Positions 34,644 through 43,801 of a stretch of 64,000 nt of DNA are shown here, in pieces; position 1 is the first letter of the stretch; the number at the start of each line of letters is the position of its first letter. Source of the stretch: Aerobium sp039839275 (GTDB lineage Bacteria > Pseudomonadota > Alphaproteobacteria > Rhizobiales > Rhizobiaceae); NCBI RefSeq assembly GCF_039839275.1, contig NZ_JBDOQP010000002.1:930001-994000 (forward strand), given 5' to 3'. The position numbers were made by a program, and so were the translations under genes. The notes beneath the pieces were generated by a model. That model worked only from the letters and a program-made list of their open reading frames with translations, did no database searches and had not been told where the DNA came from.

Positions 34644-37162
34644 CGCGGCGCCTCCACATTGCCGGCCAGATATGCAAGCAGCATCGCTGCCATGAGGCCA
34701 ACGATGCCGGTCGCGCATGAATAGTCGTGCCAGATCCTGCCGATGCGCAGGTCGAGGCTCCGTCGGGCGGAAAGATAGCCGGCATGATTGCGCCACAGCC
34801 CGAACCCGGCAAGCAGCACGCCGATGGCCGCGCGGATGCCCCCATAGGCGAGAATGACGAATAGGGTTGCCTGCTGGGCGTGGCTGGTCGGCTCTGGCAC
34901 CTGGGCGGCCATGAAGCCGAATGCGAGGCTAGCGACGAGTTGTGCCAGCCCGGCCGTCAGGAGCCAGAGCTTCGGCGCGACCTGCTGCTGTAAAGCGCTC
35001 ACGGCCCGCCGACCGGCCATCGCTGCTAGAACCACCGCTATGGCCGCCACGATGACCGGGGCGATCGCCGGACCCGCCACCGTCTCCGGGGGCCAGCCCG
35101 GTGCGACCAGCCATAGGAACAGCGCGCCGAACAGAAGCGACGCGTAAAGGGTCGCGTCAGCACTGCAGGCGAGGGCCATGGCCCACCAGGAAGGCGGGCG
35201 ATCCGACTCCCAGTGCGTCGGGGCCATTTCGCCATGGCCGATCGGCAGGTCGCCCATGTCTTCCTTCAGCCCCGTGCCCGCCGACCACGCCAGCAGGGAG
35301 GCAATGGCGAATGCGAGGAACAGCAGCGACAGCCAGTAGAATTTGAACAGCAGGCAGAGGACAAAGCAGCCGGTCAGCAGCCCGCTGACCAGGGGCTTGT
35401 AGGTGCGTCTTGGCAGCACCACGATCGCCAGCGGCCGGCCACTCGACATGTCGACGTCGAGAATTTCCTGCCAGCCGTTGCGGGCCTGACCAAGATAGCC
35501 GCGCCCCGCCGCCAGGGCGGCCGCCTCGCTGTCCGCATCGATCCTGTCGGCGCGGTCCGTCACTTTCGGCAGCGACGCGAAGGCGTAGGAGGGCGGCGGT
35601 GTCGGCATCGCCCATTCCAGGGTGCGCGCATGCCATGGGTTGCGGCGGAACGGCTTGCCGAACCGCACCTGAACGACGAGATCCATGACGAAGAGCGCGA
35701 AGCCGATCGTCATGAGGAAGCTGCCGACCGAGGATAGCAGATTGAGCCAGTCCCAGCCCGCTTCGGCGGGATAGGTGGCCACCCGGCGCGGCATGCCGAG
35801 TAGCCCGGTCAGGTGCATCAGGAAGAACGTGACGTTGAAGCCGCCAAAGATCAGCCAGAAGGCAGGAACCGACAGCCGGTGGTCCGAAAGGCGTCCGGTC
35901 ATGTGCGGCAGCCAGTAGTAGATCGCCGCCATCATCGGGAAGACGAAGCCGCCGACCAGCACGTAATGCAGGTGGGCGACGACGAAATGCGTGTCATGCG
36001 CCTGCCAGTTGAACGGCACCATGGCGAGCATCACGCCGGTCAACCCGCCAAGGATGAAGATGACGAAGAAGCCGCCGAGATAGAGCATCGGCACGTCATA
36101 GCGCGGCCGTCCCTGCGCCAGCGTCGCGATCCAGGCGAATATCTGGACGGCTGTGGGGATCGCGACGAGCCCGCTCGCGGCGGAGAAGAAGGCGAGCGCC
36201 AGATGCGGTATGCCGACGGTGAACATGTGGTGTACCCACAGGCCGAAGGAGAGAAATGCGACCGCAATCACCGCGACGATGACTGACCGATAGCCGACCA
36301 GTTCATGGCGGGCAAAGGTCGGTATCATCATCGACACCGCTCCGGCCGCAGGCAGGAAGATGATGTAGACCTCCGGATGGCCGAACAGCCAGAACAGATG
36401 CTGCCAAAGCAGTGAATCGCCGCCACGCGTGGGATCGAAGAACGGCAGGTCGAATGCACGTTCGAGTTCGAGCAGGATCGAACCGAGGATCAGCGGCGGA
36501 AAGCCGAAGAGCATCATCAGCGCGGTAATGAGCAGGTACCAGGCCATGATCGGCATGCGCTCGATGCTCATGTGGGGCGCGCGGAGCTTGAGGATGCTGA
36601 CGGTGATCTCGATCGCCGCCGACATGGCGGATATCTCGACGAAGGTGATGCCGAGCAACCAGACGTCCGCGTTGATACCCGGCGTGTAGGTAGAAGACGA
36701 CAGCGGCGTGTACATGAACCAGCCGCTGTTTGGCGCCACGCCCGCCAGCATCGCGACAATGAGGATCGAACCGCCGAAGACGTAGCACCAGAAGCCGTAT
36801 GCAGTGAGGCGCGGGAAGGCGAGATCGCGGGTGCCGAGGATTTTCGGCAGCAGATAGATCGCGAGACCCTCGAACATCGGGATCGCGAACAGGAACATCA
36901 TCACCGTGCCGTGCATGGTGAATATCTGGGCGTAGACGTCGGGCCCGACGAAAGCGGTGCCGGAGGTCGCGATCTGGACGCGGATCAGCATCGCCAGCAG
37001 GCCACCGATCGCGAAGAAAACGAAGGCCGCGATCATGAACCGCTTGCCGAGGATCGTGTGGTTCACCGCCGAGAGGCGACCCCAGCCCGGGGGCGTGTCC
37101 CAGATGGCGGCCAGTTGCTTGTGAAGGCGGATGGGGCTGTCCATTGGCGGCTTGTCGGTCAT
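34640..37162 (-). CDS. ctaD: Fused cytochrome c oxidase subunits I and III
   Basis: An 840-residue heme-copper oxidase. Residues about 1-570 are subunit I: HGTVMMFLFA with a heme ligand, WLFGHPEVYI with the cross-linked His-Tyr and the Glu of A-type enzymes, WVHHMFTVG copper ligands and HFVVAHLHYVLVGG heme ligands. The C-terminal part, about 610-840, is a degenerate subunit III. The usual K-channel Lys in TGIKIFSW is Gln at residue 340 (AVQIFAW), and the Asn positions of the D-channel entry also differ. It reduces oxygen with electrons from cytochrome c through subunit II. Start 37162 overlaps coxB by four bases. Confidence 0.9.
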   Translation of the reverse strand: MTDKPPMDSPIRLHKQLAAIWDTPPGWGRLSAVNHTILGKRFMIAAFVFFAIGGLLAMLIRVQIATSGTAFVGPDVYAQIFTMHGTVMMFLFAIPMFEGLAIYLLPKILGTRDLAFPRLTAYGFWCYVFGGSILIVAMLAGVAPNSGWFMYTPLSSSTYTPGINADVWLLGITFVEISAMSAAIEITVSILKLRAPHMSIERMPIMAWYLLITALMMLFGFPPLILGSILLELERAFDLPFFDPTRGGDSLLWQHLFWLFGHPEVYIIFLPAAGAVSMMIPTFARHELVGYRSVIVAVIAVAFLSFGLWVHHMFTVGIPHLALAFFSAASGLVAIPTAVQIFAWIATLAQGRPRYDVPMLYLGGFFVIFILGGLTGVMLAMVPFNWQAHDTHFVVAHLHYVLVGGFVFPMMAAIYYWLPHMTGRLSDHRLSVPAFWLIFGGFNVTFFLMHLTGLLGMPRRVATYPAEAGWDWLNLLSSVGSFLMTIGFALFVMDLVVQVRFGKPFRRNPWHARTLEWAMPTPPPSYAFASLPKVTDRADRIDADSEAAALAAGRGYLGQARNGWQEILDVDMSSGRPLAIVVLPRRTYKPLVSGLLTGCFVLCLLFKFYWLSLLFLAFAIASLLAWSAGTGLKEDMGDLPIGHGEMAPTHWESDRPPSWWAMALACSADATLYASLLFGALFLWLVAPGWPPETVAGPAIAPVIVAAIAVVLAAMAGRRAVSALQQQVAPKLWLLTAGLAQLVASLAFGFMAAQVPEPTSHAQQATLFVILAYGGIRAAIGVLLAGFGLWRNHAGYLSARRSLDLRIGRIWHDYSCATGIVGLMAAMLLAYLAGNVEAPR

Positions 37163-37818
37163 TGCTGGCCCTCTGCGCCGAATTCGGCCAACCGTGCCTC
37201 GAAATCGCCCTGCTCGACTGCCTCGACACTGAACCGCATCGGTGCATGGCCGTCGCCGCAGAATTCGGCACAGACGCCGCCATAGACCCCTGCCCGGTCG
37301 GCGCGAAGGCGCACCACGTTCTCGTGCCCGGGGATCGCGTCGATCTTGCCACCCAGCCTCGGTATCCAGAAGGCATGGATCACGTCCTCGCTGGTCACGG
37401 CGAAGTCCACGTCTTCGCCGACCGGCATGACGAGACGGCCACTCGTCGCCCGGCCGTCCGGATAGCGGAACTCCCAGACCCATTGGCGAGCGATGGCCTC
37501 GATGCGAAGCGGTGCCGGATCGCTTGGAACAGCCAGCAGTCTCTCGCCGAGAGCCAGAGCGGCGGCGACCAGCACCGTCAGGATCACCGACGGGATGACG
37601 AGCCCGCCCCACACCATGGTCCGCTCGGCGCCGAAAGTCCGCAAGGTGCGGGGTTTCCACAGTGCAAGGGCGAGCACCGCCGAGACCATCAGGAAGATCG
37701 CCGCGAAGCCGGCGAGCATGATCCACCACAGCGTTGCGGCCCCGCGCGCAGACGGACCCTCGGGTTCGAGCGCGGAGAACGGTCCGCCGCAGGCTGCAAG
37801 CAGCGGAAGGACCGCCAT
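37159..37818 (-). CDS. coxB: Cytochrome c oxidase subunit II
   Basis: A 219-residue membrane-anchored CuA protein. After a lipoprotein-like signal (LPLLAAC) come two spans and a cupredoxin domain with RQWVWEFRYP, HAFWIPRLGGK, IPGHEN and the CuA motif CAEFCGDGHAPM. There is no C-terminal cytochrome c domain, so an external cytochrome c is the donor. The ATG at 37818 leaves a very short signal with no basic residue; a start further upstream with a rare codon is possible. First gene of the oxidase operon. Confidence 0.9.
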   Translation of the reverse strand: MAVLPLLAACGGPFSALEPEGPSARGAATLWWIMLAGFAAIFLMVSAVLALALWKPRTLRTFGAERTMVWGGLVIPSVILTVLVAAALALGERLLAVPSDPAPLRIEAIARQWVWEFRYPDGRATSGRLVMPVGEDVDFAVTSEDVIHAFWIPRLGGKIDAIPGHENVVRLRADRAGVYGGVCAEFCGDGHAPMRFSVEAVEQGDFEARLAEFGAEGQQ

Positions 37819-37950
37819 TAACGCAAGCGCGCGGCACGCAAGCGTACCGATCCGTGCGTTGCGGTCTTCCCTGTTCCCGCCGCGGACGGTATCGTCGCGG
37901 CGGAACCAAGCAGTGCCTACGGCGCTTCCTGGCCGAGCAGGAGAGGTCGA

Positions 37951-38451
37951 TTGAGCGAAACCCACGACAAGGACAATCCGGTCATCGAAGAGGTTGCGGA
38001 CGAGCCGGTTGCGTCCGCCGTCGCGGTGGCGGGCCATCCGCTGCATGCGATGAGCGTGCACTTCCCGATCGCGCTGATCATCGCGACGCTGGGATGCGAC
38101 CTGTTCTACTGGTTCACCGCCGATCCCTTCTGGCTGCGCGCCGGGCTCTGGTCGTCGGGTTTCGCGTTCGCGGCCGGCGTCGGCGCCGGGATGGTCGGCA
38201 CGGCCGAACTGCTGCTGGTGCCGGGCATCCGCATCCGGGTCGCAAGCTGGACCCATGCTGTCGCCGCCATGATGCTGATCGCAATCGCCGGGATGAACTG
38301 GGGACTGCGGCTTTCGGATGAAAGTGCGGTGCTGCCGCATGGGCTGCTGCTCTCGCTTATGGCGAGCCTGTTTACGGGGCTGGCGGGCTGGCATGGGGGC
38401 AAGCTCGTCTTCGATCACGGCATCGGCCTCATCATCTCCCAAAAGGATTGA
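37951..38451 (+). CDS. DUF2231 membrane protein, TTG start
   Basis: A 166-residue protein with four spans. HPLHAMSVHFPIALI is the DUF2231 signature, a family of small membrane proteins often near cytochrome or copper genes. The start is TTG 37951 with AGGAGAGG upstream. It is divergent from coxB, 132 bases away, and converges with the CopD-like gene, overlapping it by 20 bases at the 3-prime ends. The role is unknown; association with the oxidase locus suggests a redox or heme-related function. Confidence 0.82.
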   Translation: MSETHDKDNPVIEEVADEPVASAVAVAGHPLHAMSVHFPIALIIATLGCDLFYWFTADPFWLRAGLWSSGFAFAAGVGAGMVGTAELLLVPGIRIRVASWTHAVAAMMLIAIAGMNWGLRLSDESAVLPHGLLLSLMASLFTGLAGWHGGKLVFDHGIGLIISQKD

Positions 38452-38926
38452 TCGGCTCGAGCAATTCGGCAAGCCCGCCGGGACGGCTCATCACATCGGG
38501 AAACACATTCGGAAGATCCGGCTTTGCGAGAACCACCGTCAGCACGGATGCTATGATCAGCACCGTAAGACCGGTGACCGCGATGAAGCGCCAGGCGGGA
38601 TAGACGTTGCCATCCTCGAACAGCCGGATGATCACCAGGCCCGTCAGGATATGCGTCACCACCATGCCCCCGATGAGGGCGAGCTTGAGCGAGAACCACG
38701 GCTCGAAGCTCTCGCGCACGAAGATCAGCGCGGTGCCGCTGCCCACGGAAAGAAACGCCGCAGGTGATACCACCGCCACATAGAGAAAGCGCACCATCGC
38801 CTGCAGTCGATGCACGGAGTCCTGGTTCGCCACATGCGCGCGCTGCACATAAAGACCGGGCAGACAGATAAGCCCGGCGCTCCAGATAGCGATCGCCGCC
38901 ACATGCAGGAATTTCAGCCAGATCAT
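38432..38926 (-). CDS. CopD-like membrane protein
   Basis: A 164-residue protein with four to five spans. MIWLKFLHVAAIAIWSAGL has the LKxLHxxxxxxWxG pattern of CopD/HemJ-like families. The gene overlaps ctaG by four bases and shares 20 bases at its end with the converging DUF2231 gene. It probably helps copper or heme delivery to the oxidase encoded next to it (inference). Confidence 0.8.
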   Translation of the reverse strand: MIWLKFLHVAAIAIWSAGLICLPGLYVQRAHVANQDSVHRLQAMVRFLYVAVVSPAAFLSVGSGTALIFVRESFEPWFSLKLALIGGMVVTHILTGLVIIRLFEDGNVYPAWRFIAVTGLTVLIIASVLTVVLAKPDLPNVFPDVMSRPGGLAELLEPINPFGR

Positions 38927-39663
38927 CGCGATGGCGCCCCGGCGCCGCGCTCGAGGCGCTGGGAAAGCAGGATCAGCGCGGCAGCGAGATAGGGCAGCGC
39001 CGCAGGCACCCACATGATGAGTCCAGCGAGCTGCTGGTCCGCGAGCGGGGTCAAGCCATAGGGCAGTGTCGTCAGGAAGTGCGGCGCGTAAAGCGGCTCG
39101 CGTGCGAATGTCAGCAGCGCGCCCAGCATGCCCATCTGGACGATGCTTGCAAGGAACGCGAGCATCGCGGTGCCGAGTTCCGTTCGCGGCGAAAGGATCG
39201 CCCTCCACATGAACACGGCCGAGGCAAGCAGGGTCATCTGCATGATCCAATATGGCAGGGCCGACTGTATGGCTGGCGCATAAATCTGGGGCGCATGCCA
39301 GAACCATACGACCAGCGCGTGGATACCGACAAGCCACTCCAGCGGCATCGGCGGGCGCGACTTTCTCTGCGGGAAGGCGAGCGCAAGCAACGGCGCGGCG
39401 ACCGCGACGAGCAACACGTGGTGCGCCACGCGGGCGGAAAACAGGGAAACCGTGAGGGCGCAGAGCGGCGAGACAAAGAGAGCCAGAACTATCGTGACCC
39501 CGGACCACAAATATGTCTTGCCGGAACCTCGCCCGTATCTGCGATGAAGCAGTACCAGTGCGACACACACCAACGCAGCGATAACATCCGCGTTCCAGGC
39601 TGACGCCAAGGCGTGCGGCGGCGTCGCCGGGCCGCAATACGCCGTCGCCAGAATCGGTGTCAT
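38923..39663 (-). CDS. ctaG: Cytochrome c oxidase assembly protein, CtaG/caa3 type
   Basis: A 246-residue polytopic protein of the Caa3_CtaG family with about seven spans: SLFSARVAHHVLLVAVAAPLLAL, then HALVVWFWHAPQIYAPA and a closing DQQLAGLIMWVPAALPYL. These proteins assist CuB/heme assembly of caa3-type oxidases in membranes. It begins a two-gene unit with the CopD-like gene. This CtaG is unrelated to the Cox11-type CtaG. Confidence 0.88.
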   Translation of the reverse strand: MTPILATAYCGPATPPHALASAWNADVIAALVCVALVLLHRRYGRGSGKTYLWSGVTIVLALFVSPLCALTVSLFSARVAHHVLLVAVAAPLLALAFPQRKSRPPMPLEWLVGIHALVVWFWHAPQIYAPAIQSALPYWIMQMTLLASAVFMWRAILSPRTELGTAMLAFLASIVQMGMLGALLTFAREPLYAPHFLTTLPYGLTPLADQQLAGLIMWVPAALPYLAAALILLSQRLERGAGAPSR

Positions 39664-39839
39664 GGTCGCTCCCCTCGCATGGCCATTGACTGTAACCGAC
39701 GACGCGAAAATTGGTTCCGCGCGGACCTGCTGGTTTGACCAATTGTTTCAGGGAGTCGCGAGACGTGTTCACCGTGCCATGGCACGGCCCCATTTCGTGC
39801 CTACCGGCGGGTCATTCTCAACGGAGCAGGATTTTCCGC

Positions 39840-40199
39840 ATGAACCAACGCCGAGCCCGGGTCGCAACCGCGATCCTCGCCGCAGCGGCCTTTGTCGCCA
39901 TCCTTCCCTCGACCGCGTCCGCCCAGTGCGGCAGCGCATCCTGGTATGCCCTCACCTCCAAGACGGCATCGGGCGAGCGCATGAACCCCGCCGCCATGAC
40001 CGCAGCGCATCGTTCGCTGCCTTTCGGTTCCAAGATCATCGTCACAAATCAGCGCAATGGGAAATCGGTGGTCGTGCGCATCAACGACAGGGGCCCTTTC
40101 ATCAAGGGTCGCGTGATCGACCTGTCCAAGGCCGCGGCCGCCAAGCTCGGTTTCATCCGTGCGGGCCATACCCCGATCTGCATGGCCGCCGCCGGTTGA
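39840..40199 (+). CDS. Short RlpA-like double-psi beta-barrel protein
   Basis: A 119-residue secreted protein: signal peptide (residues 1-28, cleaved after ASA) followed by GSASWYALTSKTASGERMNP, then LPFGSKIIVTN and VVVRINDRGPFIKGRVIDLS, the RlpA core. RlpA proteins bind or cleave denuded glycan at the septum; this one lacks the SPOR domain. The catalytic-type Asp in INDRGPF is present. ATG 39840 is preferred over longer frames because a signal peptide begins there. It stands alone between divergent and convergent neighbours. Confidence 0.87.
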   Translation: MNQRRARVATAILAAAAFVAILPSTASAQCGSASWYALTSKTASGERMNPAAMTAAHRSLPFGSKIIVTNQRNGKSVVVRINDRGPFIKGRVIDLSKAAAAKLGFIRAGHTPICMAAAG

Positions 40200-40202
40200 T
40201 CG

Positions 40203-41081
40203 TCAGATCAGGACGCGCGGCTCGTGCCGGCCCCTGACCGGCACTTCGATCAGGAACGTCTTGCCCGCGTCGGGATCGCCGGCGCGCGTCGCCTCGTCCA
40301 TTCCCTGCCATGCGCTGGTGACGACGAGGCGGTCGGCGTCGGGACCAACGAAGGCAGGGCATGTGCCCTGTTTCGCGGGCAAAGCGATGCGATGGAAATG
40401 GCGTCCGTCCGGCGCGTAGCAGTCAAGCGCGGCCGCGCCCCAGCGCGCGTTCCATAACTGGCCGTCGGCGTCGATGACCGACCCGTCCATGCCGCCCTTC
40501 ATTCCACCCTGGTCGAGGAAGACTTGCGGCTCTCCCACCGGAAGCCCGGTGCCGGCATCGCATTCCACCCGGTACAAAATGTTGGTGCGCGTGTCGGCGA
40601 AAAAGGCGGTCCCGCCATCCGGTGAAAAGCAGATCGAATTGGGCACCGTGATGTGCGGATAGAGGCGGCGCGATTCGCCGCCGCGATACCAGTAGATGGA
40701 GCCGGCCTGATGCTCGCCCCGCTTGCCCATCGTGCTGATCCAGAAGGCGCCGGACGGGTGGACGCGCGCGTCGTTCGATCTCGTCTCCGGTTGATCACTC
40801 TCGATGTCGATCACCTTCGAGAGGGCTCCGGTGACGGCGTCGCGCAGGAACAGGCCCGTCTCCGTGGCCATAAGCTGGCGCTTTTCGTCGACGACCGCGA
40901 TTGCGCTGGCCATTTCAGGCAGGGAATGGACCGTCGTCGGCCCGTCAGGCCACTGCCGCTCCAGCAGCTTGCAGCCGACAATGTCGAACCAAAGGACCGA
41001 ATTGCGTAAAGGATCGTAGGTCGGGCCCTCGCCCAGCCGGCACGTGATGGCGCAGAATACGGATACGGTCTCTGTGCTCAC
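40203..41081 (-). CDS. SMP-30/gluconolactonase family protein
   Basis: A 292-residue six-bladed beta-propeller. LGEGPTYDPLRNSVLWFDIVG with the metal-binding Glu, RSNDARVHPSGAFWISTMG with the Asn/Asp pair, PNSICFSPDG and the DGSVIDADGQLWNARWG segments match regucalcin-like sugar lactonases. It probably hydrolyses an aldonolactone. No sugar genes are next to it, so the substrate cannot be named. Convergent with the RlpA-like gene, three bases apart. Confidence 0.9.
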   Translation of the reverse strand: MSTETVSVFCAITCRLGEGPTYDPLRNSVLWFDIVGCKLLERQWPDGPTTVHSLPEMASAIAVVDEKRQLMATETGLFLRDAVTGALSKVIDIESDQPETRSNDARVHPSGAFWISTMGKRGEHQAGSIYWYRGGESRRLYPHITVPNSICFSPDGGTAFFADTRTNILYRVECDAGTGLPVGEPQVFLDQGGMKGGMDGSVIDADGQLWNARWGAAALDCYAPDGRHFHRIALPAKQGTCPAFVGPDADRLVVTSAWQGMDEATRAGDPDAGKTFLIEVPVRGRHEPRVLI

Positions 41082-41141
41082 GAAGGCCCCCCGTTCCCTG
41101 GCGTGATCGATCTTAGCGAAGGGATGCGGTGCAACGCAAGT

Positions 41142-42491
41142 TCAGGCATCCTGCCAGGTGGCCATGGCCCGATAGGTCTCGCGCAGATAGTTCATCGTGC
41201 CTTCGGCATCGCGCGGTTTTCCGAAGAGATAGCCCTGCCCGCCGCCGCAGCCGAACTGCACCAGCCGCGACGCCTGTTCCTCGTGCTCGATGCCCTCGGC
41301 CACGACATCCATGCCCAGCCCTTCGCACATTGCGAGGATGGCGCGAATGATATGTTCCGACGGCCTGTCCTCGAGAATGGACGAGACGAAAGCACGGTCG
41401 ATCTTGAGCTTGTCGAAATGAAACTCGCGGAGGCGGCCGAGCGACGACTGGCCGGTGCCGAAATCGTCGAGCGAGACGCGGATGCCGACGGCCCGCAGGT
41501 CGTGGACGATCTTTTCCGCCGAAGCCGGATCGCTCATCAGTCCGGTTTCGGTGATCTCGATTTCAAGGCGACGCGGATCGAAGCCCGTCCGGTCGAGGAT
41601 ATCGAGGATGTCGCGGCCTGTGTTCTGGTCGACGAGCTGGGACGGCGACAGATTGAACGACAGGAAGAGTTCGTCCGGCCAGTTTCGCGCAGTTTCCGTC
41701 GCCTTGCGCAGAAGAAGCTGGGAAAGCGGGCCAATGATGCCGCGTTCCTCGGCGATCGGTATGAAGACGTCTGGGCGCACCGCGCCCAGATCGCGGTCGG
41801 TCCAGCGTGCCAGTGCCTCGAAGCCGATTACCTGCTTGCGACGCAGGTCGACGATCGGCTGGAAATGCGGCTCCACCTCGCCGGCGGCGACGGCGCGACG
41901 CAGCGCCTGTTCGATGCGCGTCATGCGCTTGGCCGCTTCCTCCATCTCGCGCGTGTAGACGACCACCCTGCCACGGCCGGAGCGCTTGGCATGGTAGAGC
42001 GCGGTTTCAGCCTTCGACACCAGGGTCTCGGTGTTCTCTTCGCCGGAATAAAACAGCGAGCAGCCGACCGAGGCCGAGAGCCGCGCCGTGCGGTCGCCGA
42101 CGTCGTAGGGAGCCGACAATATCTCGATCAGCATCAAGGCCTGCTCGCGCGCGACGTCCTCGCTGAACACCATCGGATACAGAAACGCGAATTCGTCGGC
42201 GCCGACACGCGCGACGCTCGAATGCTGATCCATCGAAGCAGAAAGCCGCATGGCGACCTGCTGAAGGATGTTGTCGCCTGCCTTGCGCCCGAAAAGGTCG
42301 TTGATCGGCTTGAAGCCGTCGAGGTCGATGATGCCGACGGCGAAGGGTGCGGGGTCTTCCGCACGTTCGACGATCAGCCGGTCGACCTTGTCGAAGAATC
42401 GACGGAGATTTCCGAGGCCCGTCAGAGGGTCGGTAAATGCAAGGTCATTGGTTCCGCTGACGATTTGGCCGCTGCCGAACGGGCTTTGCAT
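41142..42491 (-). CDS. GGDEF/EAL cyclic-di-GMP protein with altered GGDEF site
   Basis: A 449-residue protein without membrane spans. Residues about 15-170 are a GGDEF domain whose active-site loop reads VGADEFAF, one Gly replaced by Ala. Residues about 190-440 are an EAL domain with the catalytic set intact: FEALARW, NLSPSQL, LEIEITET, LDDFGTG, KIDRAFV and EGIEHEEQ. It is probably a cyclic-di-GMP phosphodiesterase whose GGDEF part is regulatory. A single gene with a possible independent promoter. Confidence 0.9.
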   Translation of the reverse strand: MQSPFGSGQIVSGTNDLAFTDPLTGLGNLRRFFDKVDRLIVERAEDPAPFAVGIIDLDGFKPINDLFGRKAGDNILQQVAMRLSASMDQHSSVARVGADEFAFLYPMVFSEDVAREQALMLIEILSAPYDVGDRTARLSASVGCSLFYSGEENTETLVSKAETALYHAKRSGRGRVVVYTREMEEAAKRMTRIEQALRRAVAAGEVEPHFQPIVDLRRKQVIGFEALARWTDRDLGAVRPDVFIPIAEERGIIGPLSQLLLRKATETARNWPDELFLSFNLSPSQLVDQNTGRDILDILDRTGFDPRRLEIEITETGLMSDPASAEKIVHDLRAVGIRVSLDDFGTGQSSLGRLREFHFDKLKIDRAFVSSILEDRPSEHIIRAILAMCEGLGMDVVAEGIEHEEQASRLVQFGCGGGQGYLFGKPRDAEGTMNYLRETYRAMATWQDA

Positions 42492-42666
42492 CGGCGCCTC
42501 TGGATGCGTGTTCTTATTCTAGGCTCGTTGGTTCGACCCTGTCATGAAACCCTTTAGGAAAGGTATCGAATGAAACAGTTTCGTTTTCGGCGCCGTGATG
42601 CCGATTGGCAATCGGCGCGCGAGCCGGTAGAGCTTCGTCACACCAAACCGATAGCCGGAGCCTTCC

Positions 42667-43608
42667 ATGAGCCTCAAGGTCGCCGTCCAGATGGACCATG
42701 TCTCGACCGTCTCGATTGCCGGGGACACGTCGTTCGCCCTCTCCCTGGAGGCGCAGCGGCGCGGCCACGAACTCTACCACTATACGCCTGACCGCCTGTC
42801 GATGCGCGACGGAAAGATCTACGCACGCGTCGAGACGATGGCGGTTCGCGACGTCAAGGGCGACCACTTCACGCTCGGCGAAGCGGTGCGGACCGACCTG
42901 TCGGAGATGGACGTGATCCTGCTGCGGCAGGACCCGCCCTTCGACATGAACTACATCACCACCACGCATCTTCTGGAGCGCATTCATCCGGGAACGCTCG
43001 TGGTCAACGACCCGGCATGGGTGCGCAACAGCCCCGAGAAGATCTTCGTCACCGAATTCCCCGACCTGATGCCGGAGACGCTGATCACCAAGGACCCGCG
43101 CGAGGTCGACGCATTCCGCAAGGAGCATGGCGACATCATCGTCAAGCCGCTCTACGGCAATGGCGGGGCCGGCATCTTCCACATGCTGGAAGCCGACAGG
43201 AACCTCGCCTCGCTGCTCGAAATGTTCGAGCAGATGTTCCGCGAACCCTACATCGTCCAGCGCTACCTCAAGGATGTGCGCAAGGGCGACAAGCGCATCA
43301 TCCTGATCGACGGCGAACCCGTGGGTGCGATCAATCGCGTGCCGGCAGACCATGACTCGCGTTCCAACATGCATGTAGGCGGGCGTGCGGAGGCGACCGA
43401 GCTCACCGAGCGCGAGCGTGAAATCTGCTCCAGGATCGGCCCGTCGCTGAAGGAACGCGGCTTCATCCTCGTCGGCATCGACGTCATCGGCGACTACATG
43501 ACCGAGATCAATGTCACCTCGCCAACCGGGGTACGCGAGGTGAAAAGGTTCGGCGGCGCCGACATCGCCGCCCTGTTCTGGGATGCCGTCGAAGCCAAAC
43601 GTGTCTGA
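42667..43608 (+). CDS. gshB: Glutathione synthetase
   Basis: A 313-residue ATP-grasp enzyme: VAVQMDHVSTVSIAGDTSFA at the N-terminus, LLRQDPPFDMNYITTTHLLE, KPLYGNGGAGIF as ATP loop, VIGDYMTEINVTSPTG near the end. It joins gamma-glutamylcysteine and glycine. Length and motifs are normal. The ATG at 42667 follows GGAGCC. It stands before comM with a 193-base gap. Confidence 0.95.
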   Translation: MSLKVAVQMDHVSTVSIAGDTSFALSLEAQRRGHELYHYTPDRLSMRDGKIYARVETMAVRDVKGDHFTLGEAVRTDLSEMDVILLRQDPPFDMNYITTTHLLERIHPGTLVVNDPAWVRNSPEKIFVTEFPDLMPETLITKDPREVDAFRKEHGDIIVKPLYGNGGAGIFHMLEADRNLASLLEMFEQMFREPYIVQRYLKDVRKGDKRIILIDGEPVGAINRVPADHDSRSNMHVGGRAEATELTEREREICSRIGPSLKERGFILVGIDVIGDYMTEINVTSPTGVREVKRFGGADIAALFWDAVEAKRV

Positions 43609-43694
43609 CCACGTATCGACAATTCGTCATGGCGAGGAACATTTGTTCCAACTTTGCAACCCGCTGCAACTATTCCGGCGTGCTTTGCCGGAAT

Positions 43695-43709
43695 GTTCGC
43701 TTAATGTTC
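43695..43709 (+). promoter_or_regulatory. Alphaproteobacterial LexA box before comM
   Basis: GTTCGCTTAATGTTC matches the alphaproteobacterial SOS consensus GTTC-N7-GTTC exactly. It lies 93 bases upstream of the comM-like start at 43802, inside the only intergenic region available for its promoter. ComM is, as I recall, part of the SOS regulon in several Alphaproteobacteria. Confidence 0.8.
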
Positions 43710-43801
43710 TTGCCGCAGCGTCAGTTCCGTGCTTCACTGTTCTACAGGAGTTCTGTTTTGGGACAGGTGTAGGCCCGTAGGGCGTCAGTCTGGAGGCGGG
43801 G

